DNA of 16,964 nt from Patescibacteria group bacterium UBA6102. GTDB taxonomy: Bacteria; Patescibacteriota; Minisyncoccia; Minisyncoccales; UBA5738. Below are positions 14,239 through 16,964 of this stretch, piece by piece. Both the position numbers and the translations under genes were made by a program. The notes below the pieces were generated by a model. That model was not told where the DNA came from, made no database searches, and saw only the letters and a program-made list of their open reading frames with translations. Positions within the stretch are counted from its first letter, which is position 1. Every line of letters begins with the position of its first letter. The DNA lies in the NCBI GenBank assembly GCA_002423555.1, contig DIWQ01000053.1, positions 1-16,964 of the forward strand, written 5' to 3'.

Positions 14239-14266
14239 GTTGGAATTTTTTGCAAAAGATTCCAAC
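14239..14266. promoter_or_regulatory. 28-bp near-perfect palindrome, possible operator
   Basis: The two 14-base halves, GTTGGAATTTTTTG and CAAAAGATTCCAAC, are reverse complements except at one position, with no spacer. It sits between prgI and the TraC-like gene, 44 bp upstream of the latter's ATG and directly beside a TATATT (minus strand, 14267-14272). That position would suit a repressor site; in RNA it would form an 8-bp stem. Confidence 0.5.
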
Positions 14267-14286
14267 AATATATGATAACGGAAATC

Positions 14287-14386
14287 CCTTAATTTTGATT
14301 TTTCAATTTTAAACTTATTTGCATTTCATAATTTTTAACTTTAAACTGTCATTTTGATTTTTGATTTTTCAATTTTAAACTTATTA
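14287..14386. repeat. AT-rich dispersed repeat cluster at the 3' end of prgI
   Basis: A perfect 25-base direct repeat beginning TTGATTTTTCAATTTTAAAC occurs at 14295-14319 and 14361-14385; the second copy runs into the prgI stop codon (14384-14386). Between them lies CTGTCATTTTGATTTTT, also found in the ruvC leader (2638-2680). Confidence 0.75.
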
Positions 14387-14800
14387 GGCGGTTTCCATAT
14401 AGTCGCGGATGCGCCGCCAGTTGTTTTTTTTCGGTGAAGATCCAATCTTGACTGTGGTGGGCGCCTTTTGCAGGGTGATGGTCCCCTGGTCCACCACGCG
14501 CTGGTTGGGAAGGTTAAATCCCTGCCACAAAAATATCCGCGGCGCCATCGCAAAGGCGACGTAATGCTGGATTACTTTGACGATGTTGATTCCGTCAATT
14601 TTCACGAACGCCAGCGTGCCGGCGCCGCCGCCCACGACGGCGATCAGCGCCAGCGCCAGCGGCATGCTCGCCCTGCCGACGGTGAAGTAGATCAAAAACG
14701 ATATCGTTACCCCCGCGGCGACGAAAACGAACTGTCTGAAAGTGAGCGGCCCCACGATCTTGGACTCCATCTCAATGAATTGCGGAATGGTGAAATTCAT
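14384..14800 (-). CDS. prgI: PrgI-family membrane protein of type IV secretion module
   Basis: 138 residues. The start MNFTIPQFIEMESKIVGPLTF is typical of PrgI proteins (the usual opening is a PQxIE-x-DKIxGPLTxRQ pattern). Two membrane helices follow (about 22-42 and 46-66), then a soluble C-terminal part with IVKVIQHYVAFAMAPRIFLWQ. PrgI is the small inner-membrane component, VirB3-like, that is normally encoded next to VirB4, and here the VirB4 halves follow on the same strand. The last codons overlap an AT-rich repeat. An extended -10 element (TGATATAAT) lies about 43 bases upstream, and the unit begins here as far as can be seen; no VirB6-like or coupling-protein gene is present in the window. 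Family assignment is firm. Confidence 0.85.
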   Translation of the reverse strand: MNFTIPQFIEMESKIVGPLTFRQFVFVAAGVTISFLIYFTVGRASMPLALALIAVVGGGAGTLAFVKIDGINIVKVIQHYVAFAMAPRIFLWQGFNLPNQRVVDQGTITLQKAPTTVKIGSSPKKNNWRRIRDYMETA

Positions 14801-14842
14801 AACAAAAGATCAAAACCTAAAATTCAATGATTTGATATTGTT

Positions 14843-14851
14843 ATTATATCA
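14843..14851 (-). promoter_or_regulatory. prgI: extended -10 promoter of the prgI operon
   Basis: On the minus strand TGATATAAT fits the extended -10 form (TGnTATAAT). No good -35 is seen. The expected leader is about 36 bases. Confidence 0.5.
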
Positions 14852-14885
14852 CATTTTTCTTTTTTGCCGTAAAATTTTTCCAATC

Positions 14886-14913
14886 AAAAAACCGCCGAAT
14901 TTCCGGCGGTTTT
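14886..14913 (-). terminator. rho-independent terminator after the DUF4143 gene remnant
   Basis: On the minus strand AAAACCGCCG, a 6-base loop and CGGCGGTTTT form a 10-bp stem, followed by further T (six in all). It lies between the remnant and the prgI promoter and so would insulate the prgI operon from transcription entering from the right. The plus-strand T-tail has only four T. Confidence 0.7.
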
Positions 14914-14964
14914 AAAATTACTTCATCTCCCCGCCGAATTTTTTAATTTGCGCGGGCAAAAGGA

Positions 14965-15252
14965 TCAAGCTGGCGATGAGCGGAAAAACAACGGATCTGA
15001 CGGCGCGATTATTTTTACGGGAACCCGATATTGTTCTTCAAATATCTTTGAACCGCGGATATTTTTGCCCCACTTAATTTCATAAGCGGTAATATCTTGC
15101 CCTTGTTTGATGGCTAGATCAACATTTTGCAATCCTGTTATGCAAAATAACATATCAAATTGTAAAGTCAGGTTGCAATTTGCGGTGTTTTTGCTTAAAA
15201 ATGGCAAGATGAGAGATTTTTGTCCAACCAAAAACAAAACTTGCTTTATATT
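14965..15252 (-). pseudogene. 3' remnant of a DUF4143-type ATPase gene
   Basis: The open frame runs from just after an in-frame TAA (15253-15255) to TGA at 14965; the only possible start at the left is a TTG (15237). The C-terminal 55 residues have the PD-(D/E)XK-like pattern of DUF4143 proteins: QNVDLAIKQG (D as in EVDF) followed by AYEIKWGKN (E-x-K). In the two complete relatives in this window the equivalent segments are EVDFVEE...YEFKW and EIDFIVK...PIEAK. The P-loop domain and the whole middle of the protein are gone, and the residues before VDL match poorly. It is best read as a decayed copy, divergent from the intact gene next to it. It could instead be a small independent protein with this fold; I think that less likely. 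Confidence 0.55.
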
Positions 15253-15275
15253 TTAGTTGAACTATAATCAAACTA
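15241..15275 (+). promoter_or_regulatory. promoter and dyad before the second DUF4143 ATPase gene
   Basis: TTGCTT (15241-15246), a 16-base spacer and TATAAT (15263-15268) lie about 30 bases before the ATG at 15299. The -10 box is flanked by a near-dyad, TAGTTGA (15254-15260) and TCAAACTA (15268-15275), that could be an operator. Confidence 0.45.
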
Positions 15276-15298
15276 TATCTAAAATCCAGGTAAAAAAT

Positions 15299-16510
15299 AT
15301 GCTTTACAAAAGGGAAATTGTTGACGAAATTTTAAAAACCATTGATCTTGACGAAATAATCGTTTTGCACGGGGCCCGCCAAGTGGGGAAAACTTCCATT
15401 ATGGTGTGGCTGAAAAACCATCTGTCTGGATTAAAAAAGAAATGCTATTACATTGATCTTGAAGATTCAAGATATAAGAAAATTCTTGATGCCGGCACCG
15501 ATGGATTTATAACTCTCTTAAAAGAGGAGGGGCGCTTCCCTGCTCATGGGGACAGGGTGGCGGTTTTCATAGACGAAATCCAATACCTTCAAAATCCTTC
15601 GGAGTTTTTGAAATTGGTTGCCGATCATCACAAAAATATCAAGCTGATTGTTTCCGGATCGTCCAGCTTTGGCATTAAAAGCAAATTTAAAGACTCTTTG
15701 GCCGGGAGAACGTTTAATTTTGAAATTTTTAACCTGTCCTTTTTGGAATATTTGGAGTTTAAAAATTATTATTACGATCCGGCGGTTGCCGCCAGCGAAA
15801 AGAAAACTTCCGAATTAAAATCATTTTACAAAGAATATGTTCTCTTCGGAGGATATCCCAAGATTGCGCTCACGGATGAAATTGATTTAAAGGAAAAGCG
15901 GCTTTGGCAAATTATTGACACTTATGTGAAAAAAGACATTGCCGAAATCGGCGGAATCGGCAACGTGGAAAGTTTCAACAAGCTTTTGGAAGTGCTGGCC
16001 GCGCAGGGCGGGCAATTGGTTAATACCAACGAATTGGCCGCGACCTGCAAATTGGCGAGGGCGACCGTGGAGAAATATCTGTTTATTCTGGAAGAAACCT
16101 ACATCATCAAATTGGTCAGGCCGTATAGCGGCAATATCCGCAGTGAAATTTCCAAAATGCCCAAAGTGTTTTTCTATGACACCGGAATTATGCAAATGCT
16201 TTGGCTCAAAAGCTTGCAAAAAGAAATCATCGGCAATGTTTTTGAAACCAGCATCTTTGCCGAATTGGCCAAAGCGCGCGGCCGGCAAAACATTTATTAT
16301 TGGCGCACAAAAGATAAAAAAGAAATTGATTTTATCGTCAAGGATAAAAACACGATCTTGCCCATTGAGGCCAAGCTCAATTTTAGCCGAGCGGATTTAA
16401 CCCCAATCAACTATTTTTCGGAGCACTACAAGCCCAAAAAATATATTATCGCCGGCTTTGACGGCAAAAAGACCCAAAAAGAGCATCGCTACCCCTGGGA
16501 GATGATTTAA
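15299..16510 (+). CDS. AAA ATPase with DUF4143 C-terminal domain (second copy)
   Basis: 403 residues from ATG 15299. The frame extends to a TTG at 15257, but that lies upstream of the predicted transcription start, and MLYKREIVDEILKTIDLDEI is the usual opening of the family. Walker A is GARQVGKT (25-32), Walker B VFIDEIQ (89-95, D92/E93), the signature SGSSSF is at 119-124, and there is a winged-helix-like region (about 240-270). The DUF4143 end has EIDFIV (D344) and PIEAKL (E357, K359). The layout matches the ATPase at 929-2062, but the sequences differ widely, so this is not a recent duplicate. Only a weak AGG lies 10 bases before the ATG. It stands alone, beside a broken relative on the other strand. 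Family assignment is firm, function unknown. Confidence 0.9.
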   Translation: MLYKREIVDEILKTIDLDEIIVLHGARQVGKTSIMVWLKNHLSGLKKKCYYIDLEDSRYKKILDAGTDGFITLLKEEGRFPAHGDRVAVFIDEIQYLQNPSEFLKLVADHHKNIKLIVSGSSSFGIKSKFKDSLAGRTFNFEIFNLSFLEYLEFKNYYYDPAVAASEKKTSELKSFYKEYVLFGGYPKIALTDEIDLKEKRLWQIIDTYVKKDIAEIGGIGNVESFNKLLEVLAAQGGQLVNTNELAATCKLARATVEKYLFILEETYIIKLVRPYSGNIRSEISKMPKVFFYDTGIMQMLWLKSLQKEIIGNVFETSIFAELAKARGRQNIYYWRTKDKKEIDFIVKDKNTILPIEAKLNFSRADLTPINYFSEHYKPKKYIIAGFDGKKTQKEHRYPWEMI

Positions 16511-16620
16511 TCCCGGGCAAATGATGAAATTTTTTAGCGGCTACCAAATTTTTTAACAATTCCCGTGGCGCCTATGAAGCCTTTTCCCCTTAACTGCAAA
16601 ATTCTTTGGGAAAAACAAAT

Positions 16621-16658
16621 AAAAAAGGCAAGAATTATCCTCAAGGATTTTTCTTGCC
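16621..16658 (-). terminator. rho-independent terminator overlapping the end of the right-edge gene
   Basis: GGCAAGAA (16627-16634) pairs with TTCTTGCC (16651-16658), and inside it ATCC (637-640 of the 16 kb) pairs with GGAT (645-648). On the minus strand the stem is followed by a run of six T. The stop codon TGA (16641-16643) of the gene lies in the apical loop, so the last codons form the 5' arm. Confidence 0.75.
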
Positions 16659-16964
16659 GGCAAGCTGGCTTGCCACCAATGCGTCAATTCCCGTGCCTCC
16701 TTCCACAATTACTTTCTTGGCAGAAGGTTCTTCTCCCCGCCGCCTTTCTGTCAGGAGCAGCGCGTTTAGCGCTTCTCCAAACGGGATTTCGGCTTTTTCC
16801 GAGAAATTGCTCACATCCTGATACAGGCTTGCCAGATTGCTTCTCCGGCTTTCATTAAATGCCTGTTGGTCAAATATCTGTCCGGCCGCTTTGATTTCGG
16901 CTTCGTTTCTAGTTATTTCCACAGTCAGCCTTTTCAGGGCTGATGCCGTCGCCCAATTTACTAT
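16641..16964 (-). CDS. C-terminal part of an unrecognised protein (runs off the right edge)
   Basis: The frame is open through the right edge, so a GTG at 16922 is not needed as a start; 107 residues are visible. I do not recognise the family. The visible part is predicted mostly helical and charged (EITRNEAEIKAAGQIFDQQA, ESRRSNLASLYQDVSNFSEK), then a helix with LNALLLTERRRGEEP, a short strand KKVIVEGGTGIDALVASQLA and the end GKKNP. It has no cysteine, signal or membrane segment in this part. A good terminator overlaps the stop codon, which supports this being a real gene end. It converges on the second DUF4143 ATPase gene. Confidence 0.6.
   Translation of the reverse strand: MVNWATASALKRLTVEITRNEAEIKAAGQIFDQQAFNESRRSNLASLYQDVSNFSEKAEIPFGEALNALLLTERRRGEEPSAKKVIVEGGTGIDALVASQLAGKKNP

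Noticed and set aside
15257..15298. TTG start for the second DUF4143 ATPase
   Set aside because: It is upstream of or inside the predicted -10 region, and family proteins usually start close to the ATG at 15299.
16635..16650. Resemblance of ATCCTCAAGGATT to the core of the 49-bp repeat
   Set aside because: It would need the central 13 or so bases deleted; the shared pieces are short and are explained by the terminator hairpin.

Overview
This 17 kb window looks like the chromosomal replication-origin neighbourhood of a small-genome bacterium, most likely a member of the Patescibacteria (Candidate Phyla Radiation, Parcubacteria-like). The reasons are the compact core genes, the AT-rich repeated spacers, the near-total lack of Shine-Dalgarno sequences, a chromosomal PrgI/VirB4 module and several DUF4143-type ATPase genes. 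That placement is inference from gene content and style, not from a search. TGA is used as a stop (rpmH, dnaN, dnaA), so the genetic code is standard.

Layout, left to right. (1) 1-3216: the 3' part of yebC with a strong terminator, then ruvC on the same strand. In many bacteria yebC and ruvC are adjacent; here about 2 kb separates them. That gap holds an AAA/DUF4143 ATPase gene bracketed by 49-bp near-identical direct repeats and a small cysteine-rich gene with its own near-consensus, apparently leaderless promoter. (2) 3217-6602: a nested-palindrome repeat, tyrS (-) and a class A penicillin-binding protein gene (+) transcribed divergently from overlapping -10 boxes. (3) 6645-11503: the origin block. 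dnaN and dnaA point left; rpmH, rnpA, yidC and khpB/jag point right. The 397-bp dnaA-rpmH spacer carries a consensus DnaA box at the end of a 10-11 bp phased array, and the dnaN-dnaA spacer is extremely AT-rich with further box-like sites, so this is a good candidate for a bipartite oriC. (4) 11511-14800: a perfect 20-bp hairpin, then a leftward three-gene operon: prgI, a TraC-like VirB4 N-terminal protein, and a VirB4 ATPase. VirB4 appears split in two, with the same 39-nt AT-rich leader in front of each half. A 28-bp near-perfect palindrome lies upstream of the first half. (5) 14880-16964: a terminator, a decayed 3' fragment of a DUF4143 ATPase gene, a complete DUF4143 ATPase gene pointing right, and the C-terminal end of an unrecognised protein entering from the right edge.

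How the genes fit together: DnaA and DnaN serve replication; L34, RnpA, YidC and KhpB form the classic translation/RNA processing/membrane-insertion string; TyrS and YebC serve translation; RuvC resolves Holliday junctions; the PBP builds the wall; PrgI-VirB4 is a minimal piece of a type IV secretion or DNA-transfer machine. The accessory layer is the DUF4143 ATPase genes (two complete, one broken) with their repeats. It is the least explained part of the window and shows the clearest signs of mobility.
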